Made by a program: the position numbers and the translations under genes
Part shown: positions 36,335 through 46,049 of the stretch, one piece after another
Position numbering within the stretch: position 1 is the first letter of the stretch
Layout of the letters: each line of letters opens with the position of its first letter
The notes under the pieces: model-generated
Seen by the model: the letters and a program-made list of their open reading frames with translations, nothing else
Told to the model about the DNA's origin: nothing
Databases searched by the model: none
Source: Phycisphaeraceae bacterium
GTDB lineage: Bacteria; Planctomycetota; Phycisphaerae; Phycisphaerales; Phycisphaeraceae
Assembly: GCA_028277745.1 (NCBI GenBank)
Contig: JANQFR010000049.1
Span: 62,001-126,000, forward strand
Direction of reading: 5' to 3'
Length of the DNA stretch: 64,000 bases

Positions 36335-36478
36335 GACGGGCGCCCCGATTGACGCCCACCGGCGCCGGTGACAGACAGCTGGATTTTAAATCCTTCAAAC
36401 TTTGATATTCAATGTTTTACGTTGCGCCTGGCGTTCGGCCCCACGAACTGCGTTGCGTTTTGAAATGGCATGGCGGGG

Positions 36479-38836
36479 CTACGATCGTGTGACGCGCATC
36501 GCACGCGGCGCGTCGATGTCGATCTGGCCGGCCTCCTGGCAGACCGTGATCGGGCCCAAGGGGGTGGGACAGACCACGCGGTAGTCAATGTCGAGCACGG
36601 CCGGCGCCAAGAGGACGTGGCCACAGCCGGGCTCGAGGATCTCTAGCCCGATGAGACGGTGAATAAAATACTGCGCAGGCCCGGCGGACCAAGCATGGCT
36701 ATGGCTTCGCATGAACCCGCGGTAAGTCCCTTCCCGCCACGAGCCGTTTTCACCCCATTCTTCAAAGCAGGTTGACATGCCGCGGCCGACCATTCGCCTG
36801 CCCCAGCGATCACGGATGAGCTGGATCGCCAAGTCGTGTCGCCCCAAGCGGGCCAACGCGTGCAGCATCACGGTGGTGTAGAACGGCGAGGCTTCGATCA
36901 GCTTCAGCGAATGATCGAGGAGCGTCTTTTGAATGATGTGCTCAATCTGCGCGTCGCTGACCAAGCCCCATAGGATGGCGGCGTAGTTGCCGTGTTCACT
37001 GACTCGTTTAGAGATGTAGCCGTCGCGCCAGGCGTCGTGGATCAGTCCGGTGTCGGGATCAGTGAACCGGGAGGCGAAGTTGCCGTGAAGCTGACGTCTG
37101 GCATGATCAAGACGTTCGATCGATGCCGGGTCGCCCACTTGCTCAGCCATGCTTCGCACCGTCCCCATTGCTCCATAGAACAATGCGTTGAGCGCGGCGC
37201 ACTGGCCTCGACGATCAATAAAGGCCCAATCAACGAAAACCCAGCCGGGCATGTCCTGAATCAGTCCCTGAGCGTTTGTGTGGCGGGCGAAGGCCCCGAT
37301 CACCCGCAGCGCGGCGGGATACATGGCTTCAAGCAGAGGTCGGTCGCCCGTGAAAAGGTAATGGTCCCAGAGTGCCAGCGTCCACCAGAGTGAGTAGTCG
37401 GGGATGTTCCTCTCCCGATCAACACTACCGGTGGTGATCATCTGAAGGATGCCTGAAGGCAACGGATTGGCTTCTGCCTGGCGCAGGAACTTGGCTGGCA
37501 GCAGGACATCACCGAAACAGGCGTGGACCCCTCCGATGGTCACTGCCGACACGTCGCCGACCCATTGAGCCTGCTCCCGCCACGGCGTATCGACCATCGA
37601 GTCGCCGCAGCACAACTGAATGGTATTTCGGCACATTTCGAACGTACGGGTCAGCCGGTCGTCTGTGCCGGTGAAGTCACCCCGGTTCTCGAACGGATAC
37701 TCATAGGTTCGGGCCCGCACCGCATGAATCCGGACCGGTTCGAAACAATGGTGCAGGCGTAGCTTCAGGTGCCGGAAGCTTCGCCAGACAAATGATTGCC
37801 ATGTCTGCCTGCCTTCAACGGCTGTGTAGCTGAAGCAGTATTGCGCTTCCAGCGCGTTATGGAAGTACCCATCGATCAATCGCTCCGCCAGGCCGATGGT
37901 GATGCGCGCGCCGGCCGGGGCTTCGATATCCAGTTCCACATAAGCGGCGATCGGTCTGCCAAAATCCAGCAGGACGGTTGGTTCGTAATAGCCGTCGAAG
38001 TCGCGGTCCCGAAGATGCCCGGTGCTGCAGCAGAGCGTCGTGACGCCCGCTTCGGATAGCAAGTTGTCCGACTCGCGTACCGCTGTCCACCGAGTGGGCT
38101 GGCCTGGCATGGAAAGGACGATGGACAGATCATTGGGACGGCCGCGGTTTTCCAGCGCGATGTTCTCTTCGACCCGGGTAACGCTGACAGGGGGCAGCGG
38201 AGTGTGCCTGCGTGGCGGGATTGGCGATTTCACCAGCCGATGCCAGGGCCCCGCCGCGTGTGGTTCGGTGTCCGCACTGCCGCCGGGGATTCGACGGCGC
38301 ATGACAACGGGGGTGCGCCAACAAGAATCATTAAAGCCCGGCTGCATCCAACCCGAGGGCATGAGCCGAGCGTCATGGATTTCCTGAAACGGATCGAGAT
38401 GATTCATCCACCACTCATGCCCCTTGTCGGACCAGGCGTCGCCCGGCAGGCATCGCCAGCCGCGACCCGTGGCGGTGATGAGTTTGCCGGTTTCATCGAC
38501 CACTTCCGCGAGGAATCCAGGACGATGCCCTTCCGGGCCGCCCACGTCGTGGACCACCACCGCGAGACACGCGGTCGAACCGCTCGGGCGTGATGGCAGA
38601 TCGTGTTCATCGAAGAACCAGTAATCCGGCTGGCCGTGTGGCGGGCCGTCAATAAGCCATTGGCCGTCGAGGTAGAGCCGATATCGCGAAGCCGCCGTCA
38701 CCCGCAGCTTTGAGGCGTGGTGAAGCGTGATCTCTGTTCGGAACAGTGCATATCGATTGGGCTTGGGTTCGACTTCGTCGAGCCAGATCCATTGGCATGA
38801 CCAGTGGTGCGAGGTGATCGGCTCAATAGTACTCAC
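36479..38836 (-). CDS. GH78-like alpha-L-rhamnosidase
   Basis: 785 residues from GTG 38836 with AAAGGAA upstream; the frame opens at 38869. No signal peptide, so cytoplasmic or exported otherwise. N-terminal beta-sandwich parts (RYRLYLDGQWLIDGPPHGQP) are followed by the all-helical (alpha/alpha)6 domain with MVDTPWREQAQWVGD (catalytic acid candidate Glu), NIPDYSLWWTLALWDHY, STCFEEWGENGSWREG and SHSHAWSAGPAQYF, typical of GH78. It would release L-rhamnose from glycans or sulfated polysaccharides. It is divergent from locus 3 and may share its regulator. Confidence 0.88.
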   Translation of the reverse strand: MSTIEPITSHHWSCQWIWLDEVEPKPNRYALFRTEITLHHASKLRVTAASRYRLYLDGQWLIDGPPHGQPDYWFFDEHDLPSRPSGSTACLAVVVHDVGGPEGHRPGFLAEVVDETGKLITATGRGWRCLPGDAWSDKGHEWWMNHLDPFQEIHDARLMPSGWMQPGFNDSCWRTPVVMRRRIPGGSADTEPHAAGPWHRLVKSPIPPRRHTPLPPVSVTRVEENIALENRGRPNDLSIVLSMPGQPTRWTAVRESDNLLSEAGVTTLCCSTGHLRDRDFDGYYEPTVLLDFGRPIAAYVELDIEAPAGARITIGLAERLIDGYFHNALEAQYCFSYTAVEGRQTWQSFVWRSFRHLKLRLHHCFEPVRIHAVRARTYEYPFENRGDFTGTDDRLTRTFEMCRNTIQLCCGDSMVDTPWREQAQWVGDVSAVTIGGVHACFGDVLLPAKFLRQAEANPLPSGILQMITTGSVDRERNIPDYSLWWTLALWDHYLFTGDRPLLEAMYPAALRVIGAFARHTNAQGLIQDMPGWVFVDWAFIDRRGQCAALNALFYGAMGTVRSMAEQVGDPASIERLDHARRQLHGNFASRFTDPDTGLIHDAWRDGYISKRVSEHGNYAAILWGLVSDAQIEHIIQKTLLDHSLKLIEASPFYTTVMLHALARLGRHDLAIQLIRDRWGRRMVGRGMSTCFEEWGENGSWREGTYRGFMRSHSHAWSAGPAQYFIHRLIGLEILEPGCGHVLLAPAVLDIDYRVVCPTPLGPITVCQEAGQIDIDAPRAMRVTRS

Positions 38837-39013
38837 AAAGACATTCCTTTCATCACAGGACCCGCGCACATCAACAGAAAATGATCCTAAGTGAACTGGG
38901 CCGATCCGCTCATTGCTTCAGCGGGGCGGGGCGCAGTCGTGTTATTTTCAAGTTCTCCAAAACGGGTTGTGACAAGCATTCTTCAGTTCGTCAGGCGCAC
39001 CCCCGCCGGTGGT

Positions 39014-39385
39014 TCATCTTTTCGCGGGCTGTCCGAAGCGGATGAACCGTGGCCCCAACCAGGTCAAATGATCAAACAGACGGGCCCACCGCCGCTCATC
39101 ATCCGCAGCCGGGTAAGCGCCTCCCCGCCAGCCCGAAAACCAGTTGGTTCCCAGCCCTTCGCGCATGGTGTGGCGTTCCCGGTCGCCGACTTGGATCGTG
39201 AAATGGCCGCCGCGCGAGGATTGATATCTAGCCAGGTTCATGCATTGATCGGATTCCATTCGTTGGTTCACGGTCATTCTCGGCCTTGGCTTTGAGCGGT
39301 AGTGCGTTTCCGTCGCGGTTGCCATCGACCCGCATGCCGTTGTTGGGGTCAATCGGGCCAGCGGGCCAAAGCCGGTTTGATTCAC
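39014..39385 (-). pseudogene. N-terminal remnant of a glycosidase-like gene
   Basis: An open frame of 123 codons. Its C-terminal part (TMREGLGTNWFSGW, then ERRWARLFDHLTWLGPRFIRFG) resembles the first strand and helix of a TIM-barrel hydrolase found in Planctomycetes next to LacI genes. The frame stops where the barrel should continue, and nothing similar follows before 38870. I read it as a truncated gene; a genuine short protein cannot be excluded. Confidence 0.45.
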
Positions 39386-39394
39386 GAATAAACC

Positions 39395-39452
39395 TTGACA
39401 AGCAGGTCGACCGCATTATAATCGAAGCGTTACGACTTCGCAGCGCTTCGAT
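39395..39452 (+). promoter_or_regulatory. Promoter and palindromic operator of locus 3 LacI gene
   Basis: TTGACA (39395-39400), 16-base spacer, TATAAT (39417-39422). Directly over and downstream of the -10 lies ATCGAAGCG (39421-39429), a 14-base gap, and its exact reverse complement CGCTTCGAT (39444-39452). The LacI ATG follows at 39468. The position fits autorepression. Confidence 0.8.
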
Positions 39453-39467
39453 ATTGAGCTTGTCTCT

Positions 39468-40517
39468 ATGGCATCTTCAACACCCGCGCCAGCCCAATCC
39501 GCCCGGTCAGCGACCTTGAGTGACGTCGCCAGCCGTGCCGGCGTGTCCCTCAACACCGCTTCACGCATGCTCAATGGGCGGGTCAAGGGGTCATATCCCA
39601 AGGTTAGAGAGAGAGTTAGGCGCATTCAGCGGATCGCGGACGAGTTGGGTTATCGGGCCAACACCGCCGCCCGCGCAACCGCATCGGGGCGATTCCACGC
39701 CGCGGGGCTGTTGTTTCGCGACGACGGTGCGGTCGGGCGGAGCCTGGTTTACGGGATCAACAAGGTGCTCTATGAACAGGGCATGCGGCTGATTTTGTCG
39801 CCGCTGCACCACCGGGCCGAGGCCGCGGACCCGCCCGCGATCCTGCGTGAGATGTCGGTCGATGGCCTGCTGGTCAACCTGATGCAGGACGTGCCCGAGG
39901 GGTTGTTGGATTTGGTCGGCCGGGCCGGGACACCCGCGGTTTGGATCAACGCCAAACTGGACCAGGACTGCGTCTATCCCGACGACGCGGGTATGGTCCG
40001 CCAGGTTACCGAGCGGCTGCTCACGTTGGGTCACCGGCGGATCGCGTACTTGGCGTACGACCACACGCAGGGGCTGCATTACTCGGGGCATGCACGCCAC
40101 GACGCGTATGTCGCGGCGATGCGGGATGCCGGGCTCGAATCCATGATCCTGCTCGAAACCCACGGCAAACTGCCGCCGCATTGCCCGGCGATCAATCGGC
40201 TTCTGGATGCAGATGACGCTGATCGTCCCACGGCGGTTGTCTGCGGGCATTCGGCTTTGGCGCACCCGCTGCTCTACGCGGCCGCGGTCCGGGGCATGCG
40301 CGTGCCGGACGAGTTGGCGGTCGCCGCGGTGATGGACGACATGCAGGACCCCAACGGGGCCGGGCTGTCCGGCGTCGCGGTCCCGTACCGCGAGATCGGC
40401 GAGTGTGCCGCCACCATGCTGCGGCAGCGAATCGAAACCCAAGCATCTCAGCCCGTACAGGTCGTACGCGGCCAGCTCGTGGCCGGGCGTACGGTCAACG
40501 AACAACCCATTGTCTGA
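39468..40517 (+). CDS. LacI-family transcriptional regulator, locus 3
   Basis: 349 residues. HTH TLSDVASRAGVSLNTASRML, hinge ELGYRANTAARATASGR, sensor core GLLFRDDGAVGRSLVYGINK, VTERLLTLGHRRIAYLAYD and VCGHSALAHPLLYAAAVRG, with the usual PYREIGECAATML near the end. It heads a plus-strand run: PEP-CTERM gene 34 bases later, then pseudopilin and GH10 xylanase. It probably responds to a xylo-oligosaccharide or its metabolite. Confidence 0.95.
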   Translation: MASSTPAPAQSARSATLSDVASRAGVSLNTASRMLNGRVKGSYPKVRERVRRIQRIADELGYRANTAARATASGRFHAAGLLFRDDGAVGRSLVYGINKVLYEQGMRLILSPLHHRAEAADPPAILREMSVDGLLVNLMQDVPEGLLDLVGRAGTPAVWINAKLDQDCVYPDDAGMVRQVTERLLTLGHRRIAYLAYDHTQGLHYSGHARHDAYVAAMRDAGLESMILLETHGKLPPHCPAINRLLDADDADRPTAVVCGHSALAHPLLYAAAVRGMRVPDELAVAAVMDDMQDPNGAGLSGVAVPYREIGECAATMLRQRIETQASQPVQVVRGQLVAGRTVNEQPIV

Positions 40518-40551
40518 TCGCGTTTCACTTCACGCCGTCTCGGAGGACATC

Positions 40552-41667
40552 ATGCACACCCGACATGCTTTGAGCGCACTCACCCTCGGCCTGGCGATCG
40601 CTTCGGTCGGCTCGGCGAATGCCGCCACGCTGACGTGGACCAACGGCGACACCGGCAACAGCAACATCACCGATGCCGACAACTGGAGCCCGATTGCGGC
40701 TCCGGGCAATTCCGACACCCTCGTGTTTGACAACCTCGCCGCCGGCAACCCGACTTGGAACAACAGTAGCAACAGCTTCCGCCCGACCGCCCAGTTTGAT
40801 TCGTCCGGCTGGGATGTCGACGTGACCGCGCGGTTCTACGCCTCGGTCGACCTCGACACCACGACGCCAGTGGGCCTGGTCACCGTCACCACGGCCAACA
40901 CCGGCGCCCGGATCGGCGCGCAGAACGCCGCCAACTGGAACATCAGTGCCGGCAACACCCTGCATTACACCGGGGTTGGGCGGTTCGAACTCGCCCAGCA
41001 GCCCATCAAGAACGGGGGCGGCGTCCTGGTGATCGACATGACCGGCGCCGTCACCGGCAACCGGGGGATCACCGTCAACGCGGGGACAGTGCTCATCAAC
41101 AGCGGCGGGACCGCCGTCACCGGCGGCGGCGCCCCGCGGGCGACTAATCAGTCGTGGTCTATCGGGGCCGACGGGACGCTGGGCGGGACCGGGTTGGTCC
41201 GCAGCAACCGGCCGGATGGAATCGCCGTGGATGGCACGATCGCGCCGGGCGGCAATGGCGCCTTCGGCGCACTGATCGAGTCCCTCGAAATCGAGGACGA
41301 CATCGAGATGAACCCCGGATCGGTTCTTGCGATCGATTTCGGCGCAGCCGGCGTGTCGGACGTACTCCGGTTGGTTGAAGGGGCCGCCCCAGCCGGCACG
41401 TTCAATCTCAGTGACCTTGACAACACGCTCTCGATCACCGGCGCCGCCATCCCGATCGTCGGCAGCTACACCATCGTCGATGGCGCCAACACCGGGACAT
41501 TCGAGACCATCCTCTACAACAACGTGGACGTGACATCCGATCCCACGTTCTCCATCACCTACAACGCAGATAGCATCGTGGTCGGCGTCATCCCCGAGCC
41601 GGCGTCGCTGACGCTGCTGGGGCTTGGAGGCCTGTTGATTCTCGGCGGCCGCCGCCGCGGAGTGTGA
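40552..41667 (+). CDS. PEP-CTERM protein with autotransporter-like beta repeats
   Basis: 371 residues from ATG 40552 with CGGAGG upstream. Signal peptide [20 protein letters not shown]. The body ([70 protein letters not shown]) resembles autotransporter-associated beta-strand repeats, suggesting a beta-solenoid. C-terminus: [20 protein letters not shown] then GRRRGV. A strong terminator follows, but the pseudopilin gene begins 104 bases on. Confidence 0.88.
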   Translation: MHTRHALSALTLGLAIASVGSANAATLTWTNGDTGNSNITDADNWSPIAAPGNSDTLVFDNLAAGNPTWNNSSNSFRPTAQFDSSGWDVDVTARFYASVDLDTTTPVGLVTVTTANTGARIGAQNAANWNISAGNTLHYTGVGRFELAQQPIKNGGGVLVIDMTGAVTGNRGITVNAGTVLINSGGTAVTGGGAPRATNQSWSIGADGTLGGTGLVRSNRPDGIAVDGTIAPGGNGAFGALIESLEIEDDIEMNPGSVLAIDFGAAGVSDVLRLVEGAAPAGTFNLSDLDNTLSITGAAIPIVGSYTIVDGANTGTFETILYNNVDVTSDPTFSITYNADSIVVGVIPEPASLTLLGLGGLLILGGRRRGV

Positions 41668-41680
41668 AGTCGATACACAC

Positions 41681-41716
41681 GAGAGCCCGCGGGTTAACGC
41701 CCGCGGCTCTCTTTTT
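41681..41716 (+). terminator. Intrinsic terminator after the locus 3 PEP-CTERM gene
   Basis: GAGAGCCCGCGGG (41681-41693) pairs with CCCGCGGCTCTC (41700-41711) with one bulged C, and a run of five T (41712-41716) follows. It may partly limit read-through from the LacI-PEP genes into the pseudopilin-GH10 pair. Confidence 0.88.
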
Positions 41717-41771
41717 GGGAGGCGGAGCCGCGCATATCAATCCGTCAGCGGATCAACCCGAGGCCTGCAGC

Positions 41772-42437
41772 ATGAATCACCCACCACTCCGAAACGCCTT
41801 TACGCTCATCGAGTTGCTGGTGGTCATCAGCATCATTGCGGTGTTGATCGCCATCCTGCTGCCCGCGCTGGAGGGGGCCCGCGCCGCGGCGCGTTCGGTG
41901 CAGTGCCAGTCCAACCTCAAGCAGATCGGCATCGCCTACTACCTCTACGCCGAGGATAACGACAACAGCCTGCCCTGGAGCAAGTTCGGCAGCGGCCCCC
42001 GGCTCTGGCACCAATATCTCGCCTCCTATATCGAGTCCGCCAAGTCGAACCCCGGCGGCAACCGGCCCGAGGACTTCTTCCGAAGTTGCCCTGAATGGGA
42101 TGGATATACCGGCGGATCCAACCGCGTCGGCTACGGCCCGCCGCAAGACTTTCGCGGCATCCAGCCCAATCCGTCCGGCCCCGACGCCACCCGTAGCGGC
42201 GTCATCGATAACGCCCCGCCTCGGTTCGAAGACTTCAAACTCCCGTCCGGCAACATGATGCTCGGCGACTCCGGGTCCAGCGAATACCTCACCCCCTTTG
42301 GCGCGTTCAACTCGTTCCAGGATGAACTCCCGCCTCGGCACCTTGGCCGTGTCTTCAACTACCTGTTTGTCGACGGCCACGTCGAGTCGCTCGAGCCTGC
42401 AGCCGCAGAAGCGGCATTCATGAACCCCGACGGATAG
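41772..42437 (+). CDS. Pseudopilin-like protein with H-Xn-DG motif
   Basis: 221 residues from ATG 41772; the frame is open from 41664 but that part covers the terminator. Prepilin signal [21 protein letters not shown] and [21 protein letters not shown]-terminal region: [19 protein letters not shown] (H-X10-DG). It precedes the GH10 gene by 74 bases, the same order as in locus 1. Confidence 0.9.
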   Translation: MNHPPLRNAFTLIELLVVISIIAVLIAILLPALEGARAAARSVQCQSNLKQIGIAYYLYAEDNDNSLPWSKFGSGPRLWHQYLASYIESAKSNPGGNRPEDFFRSCPEWDGYTGGSNRVGYGPPQDFRGIQPNPSGPDATRSGVIDNAPPRFEDFKLPSGNMMLGDSGSSEYLTPFGAFNSFQDELPPRHLGRVFNYLFVDGHVESLEPAAAEAAFMNPDG

Positions 42438-42511
42438 CGAACCCACTTGCCTACAGCCCTGATTAGCACCCGTACGCAACCGATCAACCAGACACCCACC
42501 CGGACCCCAAC

Positions 42512-44920
42512 ATGCGCTTGATTTCTGCATTAATGTTTGTGTTGTTTACCTCCGCCGCCTACGCGGCCGCGCCCAACACACCCCTGCCCACCGGCGCCGA
42601 CTTGATCTCGCTCGACGACCTTGAGCCCGGCGGGTACTGGGCCCGGGGGCAGATCGTCGAGGTCAAGGGGCAGCCGTTCGAGCGAGCCTGGCGGGTGCAG
42701 ACCCGACGGAAGCCCGGTGACCCGTGGGGTGTGCTGCTCAAGGGCGTCCTCACCAAGGATGTCCCCGCTGGACACCTGGTGTGGGTGACGTTCATGGCCC
42801 GATCGGCCGTGGAGGCGGGCTCGCCGCCGGCGGCGATGGCGTTGGTCAAGGCCCAAGGCGGGGCGCTGGACCAGCGGTTCTCCGTCGGCAACGACTGGCG
42901 CCGGATGGGGTTCGCCTACCGGCTGAAGAAGCCGATCGAGGCGGGCCAGACCAAGTTCGAGTTTTTCCTGGGGTACCAGGCCCAGACGATCGAGATCGGC
43001 GGCCTGGAGGTGCTGGACCTCGGGCCGGACGCGAAGGCGGAGACGCTGCCGAAATTCCCGCTGTGGCGCTACGACCCGCGAGACGGCCGCGAGCCCGCCC
43101 CGCCGAGTCGGTACCGCGAAGCGTTATTCGAGAACGAGTTGGCGAAACTGCCTCGGCCCAGGTTCCTGGTCGATGAGACGGAAGAATCCGCCCGCGAGCG
43201 TTACGACGTGACCGCGCAGTTCGTCCGCTACAAGATCGTGCCGGCCAACAACCGGCCCTACGGCGAGGCCGTGGAACTCAAGGTGTTCAATCGCCCGGGC
43301 AAGCACTGGCAGGCTCAGTTTGTCGCTGAGAACACCGCCCCGATCAAGGCGGGCGATCCGATCCTGATCGCCTTCGACGCCCGGGCGACCTCCTCCGCGC
43401 ACGCCTCGGGGAACGGCCGGGCGACGGTGATGCTCTCGAAGAACCGCAAGCCCTACACCAAGAGCTTCAGCCACCCCATCGAGATCGAGCCCGGCTGGCA
43501 GCGGTACCTGCTCCGCGGCGTCGCGCTCGAGGACTACGCGCCAGGCGAAGCGAAGGTCGAGTTCTGGGTCGGCAACCTCCGGCAGACGCTGGAGATCGGC
43601 GGGCTCACCGTGATGGCGTTCGACCCCAGCGTCCCGGTGACCGACCTGCCCACGATCGACCTGGGGCTGGACTACCCCGGGCGTGAGCCCGACGCATCCT
43701 GGCGGAGGAAAGCGCTCGAACGCATCGAAGCCATCCGCAAGTCCGATCTCACGATCGAGGTCCTCGACGCCGAAGGCAACCCGGTGAAAGATGCGGAGGT
43801 GCGCGTCGAGCAGACCCGCCAGGACTTCGTCTTCGGCACCACGCTCGACACCCGCCAGCTGCTGCCCAGCCAGGTCGGCGAAGAGAGCGCCAAGAAGCAC
43901 GAGGAACTGCTGACCAGCGGCATGTTCAACCTGCTGATCCCGGGCAACGAACTGAAGTGGGCGGCGTTCGCCGGGAGCTACGGGCCGTTCTACCGCCCGA
44001 AGCGTGCGGACTGGGCGGTCGAATGGGGGGAGGAGCGTGGCATCACCATCAAGGGCCACGTCATGGTCTGGAACCTGCCGGGCCCGGTCCGGCGCAGCCT
44101 GGGGGACAAGGCCAGAGACCCGGCGGTCGTGCAGCAGGCCGTGAAGGACCGGATCTTCGAGATCGGCGAGCGGTTCAAGGGCCGGCTGCCGGTCTGGGAC
44201 GTGATCAACGAGAACTACAAGCACCGTGGGCTGGTCGAGATCGTCGGGCACGACGCGGTCGCCGACTGGTTCCGCTGGGCCAAGGAAGCCAGCGGCGGGG
44301 CGAAGTTGTTCTGGAATGAGATCCACGTCCTGCCCGAGACCGAGCGAGGCGCCAACGTCCGGGCCTACACCATGGAACGCATCAAGCACCTCCAAAAGCT
44401 CGGCGCCCCCATCGACGGCTTCGGCATCCAGGGCCACCTCAGCGTCAGCTCCGCACCGCCCCCCGAAGTCATCCTCAAGCGCCTCGACGAGTTCGCCACC
44501 CTCGGGCTGGAGATCCAGGCGACCGAGTTCGATGTCAACATCCGCGACACCCAGGACCCCGATCAGCTCGCATTCCAGGCCGACTACGTGCGGGACTTCA
44601 CGACCGTGATGTTCAGCCACCCGTCGGTCACCGGCGTGATCTACTGGACGCCGTCCCCGTACAAATGGATCCCCAATTCGGCCCTGACCAACAAAGACTC
44701 TACGCTCCGCCCCCACGGCGAGGTGTGGAAGCGGCTGGTCACCGAAGACTGGCGGACCGACGAATCCCTCGCGACCGACGACCAAGGCCTCGCCACACTG
44801 CGGGCCTTCCACGGCGATCACCGCATCACGGTCAAGCACCACGGTAAGACCGCCAAGGCGACGGCTCGCCTCACAGCCGATGGCGGCACGGTGGAGATCA
44901 CGCTACCGGCCCTGCCCTGA
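42512..44920 (+). CDS. Secreted GH10 endo-beta-1,4-xylanase with two repeated N-terminal modules
   Basis: 802 residues. Signal peptide 1-19 (ending AYA). Two beta-sandwich modules (about 30-170 and 228-372) end in similar sequences: FFLGYQAQTIEIGGLEVLDL and FWVGNLRQTLEIGGLTVMAF. GH10 barrel about 395-745: IKGHVMVWNLPGP, VWDVINEN with acid/base Glu567, GFGIQGHLS and IQATEFDVN with nucleophile Glu672. A short beta tail follows. It should depolymerise xylan outside the cytoplasm. It is similar in plan to the locus 1 xylanase but shorter by about 80 residues. Confidence 0.95.
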   Translation: MRLISALMFVLFTSAAYAAAPNTPLPTGADLISLDDLEPGGYWARGQIVEVKGQPFERAWRVQTRRKPGDPWGVLLKGVLTKDVPAGHLVWVTFMARSAVEAGSPPAAMALVKAQGGALDQRFSVGNDWRRMGFAYRLKKPIEAGQTKFEFFLGYQAQTIEIGGLEVLDLGPDAKAETLPKFPLWRYDPRDGREPAPPSRYREALFENELAKLPRPRFLVDETEESARERYDVTAQFVRYKIVPANNRPYGEAVELKVFNRPGKHWQAQFVAENTAPIKAGDPILIAFDARATSSAHASGNGRATVMLSKNRKPYTKSFSHPIEIEPGWQRYLLRGVALEDYAPGEAKVEFWVGNLRQTLEIGGLTVMAFDPSVPVTDLPTIDLGLDYPGREPDASWRRKALERIEAIRKSDLTIEVLDAEGNPVKDAEVRVEQTRQDFVFGTTLDTRQLLPSQVGEESAKKHEELLTSGMFNLLIPGNELKWAAFAGSYGPFYRPKRADWAVEWGEERGITIKGHVMVWNLPGPVRRSLGDKARDPAVVQQAVKDRIFEIGERFKGRLPVWDVINENYKHRGLVEIVGHDAVADWFRWAKEASGGAKLFWNEIHVLPETERGANVRAYTMERIKHLQKLGAPIDGFGIQGHLSVSSAPPPEVILKRLDEFATLGLEIQATEFDVNIRDTQDPDQLAFQADYVRDFTTVMFSHPSVTGVIYWTPSPYKWIPNSALTNKDSTLRPHGEVWKRLVTEDWRTDESLATDDQGLATLRAFHGDHRITVKHHGKTAKATARLTADGGTVEITLPALP

Positions 44921-45057
44921 GCCTGTCGCAACCGGCACGTCAGACGCACACGCCCAGCCCGGCCCGTACGGCCTCGCTGCGCCCCCTCGCATTCGCCTTT
45001 CATTCCGCAACCTGGCGGGCGCCGCCGCCCATCTGCGAGGCCCTTTCTTGAAGCCGG

Positions 45058-45642
45058 TTATGGCAAGCGGATGCCGGGATTGATCAGTGGGGTCAGGTCT
45101 ATATGTTCAACCCGCGAGATACCTCGCTCCTTGAGCCCACGCACCAGCAACTCCGCGTCGAACCCATGGCACTGCATGAACTGCCAGATAGGGACATAGC
45201 GATCTGCTCGCCCGCGGGCCAGTTCTGTCAGCAAGCGAAGCTCGAGGGCCACAACGGGAGCGGACCTGCGGCCGCACCTGATCATGGCGAAATGGTTCCA
45301 GGGGCCAGTGCCGATGCATTCGGTGGTATCCGACTCGCTCTCAACCTCAACTGTGCTGAACTCGATCCGGATGCCTTGCACCTCGAATGATGCGAAATAC
45401 TGCTTGGAGCCGTCCAGATACTGTGGTGGCGACAGGCACTCATGCCGGGAAAGCGCTGCGCTGAACGCATCGACATCTGCACGTTCTCTCAGGAGCACGT
45501 CCACGTCTTCGGCAGGCAGAAGCACCCCCCGCATCGCTGCAGCCGCGGTCCCGACCAACCGGTAGTCGATGTCCGCAATTGCATCACCGCACCCATCAAG
45601 AACACCGGAAAGCACAGCTTCGATCTGACGTGCTGTAATCAC
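45058..45642 (-). CDS. Nucleotidyltransferase-like protein
   Basis: 194 residues. DYRLVGTAAAAMRGVLLPAE followed by DVDVLLRERADVDAFSAAL matches the G-[ST]...D-x-D core of minimal nucleotidyltransferases (AbiEii/MNT-like). The rest is helical with PVVALELRLLTELARGRADRYVP. The biological role is unclear: such stand-alone proteins include toxin-neutralising or tRNA-modifying enzymes. No obvious HEPN partner is adjacent. Confidence 0.75.
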   Translation of the reverse strand: MITARQIEAVLSGVLDGCGDAIADIDYRLVGTAAAAMRGVLLPAEDVDVLLRERADVDAFSAALSRHECLSPPQYLDGSKQYFASFEVQGIRIEFSTVEVESESDTTECIGTGPWNHFAMIRCGRRSAPVVALELRLLTELARGRADRYVPIWQFMQCHGFDAELLVRGLKERGISRVEHIDLTPLINPGIRLP

Positions 45643-45795
45643 CTAGCGCTCCTTCGCGAATGACGCGATACATGTTTGGCAGATATCAGCTGGTTGCCGA
45701 CCTGCGGAATAGCTCTCCAATCCCATCAGCGCGCAGGCGAGTTGGCGCCAAGAGCCTTTCATGAATATGACTTTAACCCCTTCCTGAGCAAGAAG

Positions 45796-45824
45796 AGAGC
45801 CTCCCGTTTTCAGCGGAAGGCTCT
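45796..45824 (-). terminator. Terminator-like hairpin
   Basis: AGAGCCTCCCG (45796-45806) and CGGAAGGCTCT (45814-45824) pair with one mismatch; on the minus strand TCTTCTT follows. The 45643-46049 interval has no convincing gene, only this and the next hairpin, and a stretch at 45848-45868 resembling 33546-33566. Confidence 0.6.
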
Positions 45825-45984
45825 TGTGTAAAAAATCGAAGTGACAGGACACCGGCTGAACTATTTGTCGTCGGAGTGTCAACCTTGCTCCCCGACACGG
45901 TTTGCGTCATCCCGGAGCTATCGTCAACCGTCTGATGACCGAAACGGAGATTGATGTTGGTGGATGGAGGCGGGTTTGCCTTGG

Positions 45985-46021
45985 AAGCCCGCACGGCCTC
46001 GTCCACAAGCCGTGCGGGCTT
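45985..46021. terminator. Strong hairpin, probable bidirectional terminator
   Basis: AAGCCCGCACGGC (45985-45997) and its exact complement GCCGTGCGGGCTT (46009-46021) form a 13-pair stem with an 11-base loop; short T runs are on both sides. It lies downstream of the zinc-ribbon gene ending at 46050. Confidence 0.75.
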
Positions 46022-46049
46022 TCGGCGCCTTGCGTTGGCGAGTGTGATG

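Noticed and set aside
45643-45882. Minus-strand frame of 79 codons
   Set aside because: It covers a hairpin terminator and reads like random translation.
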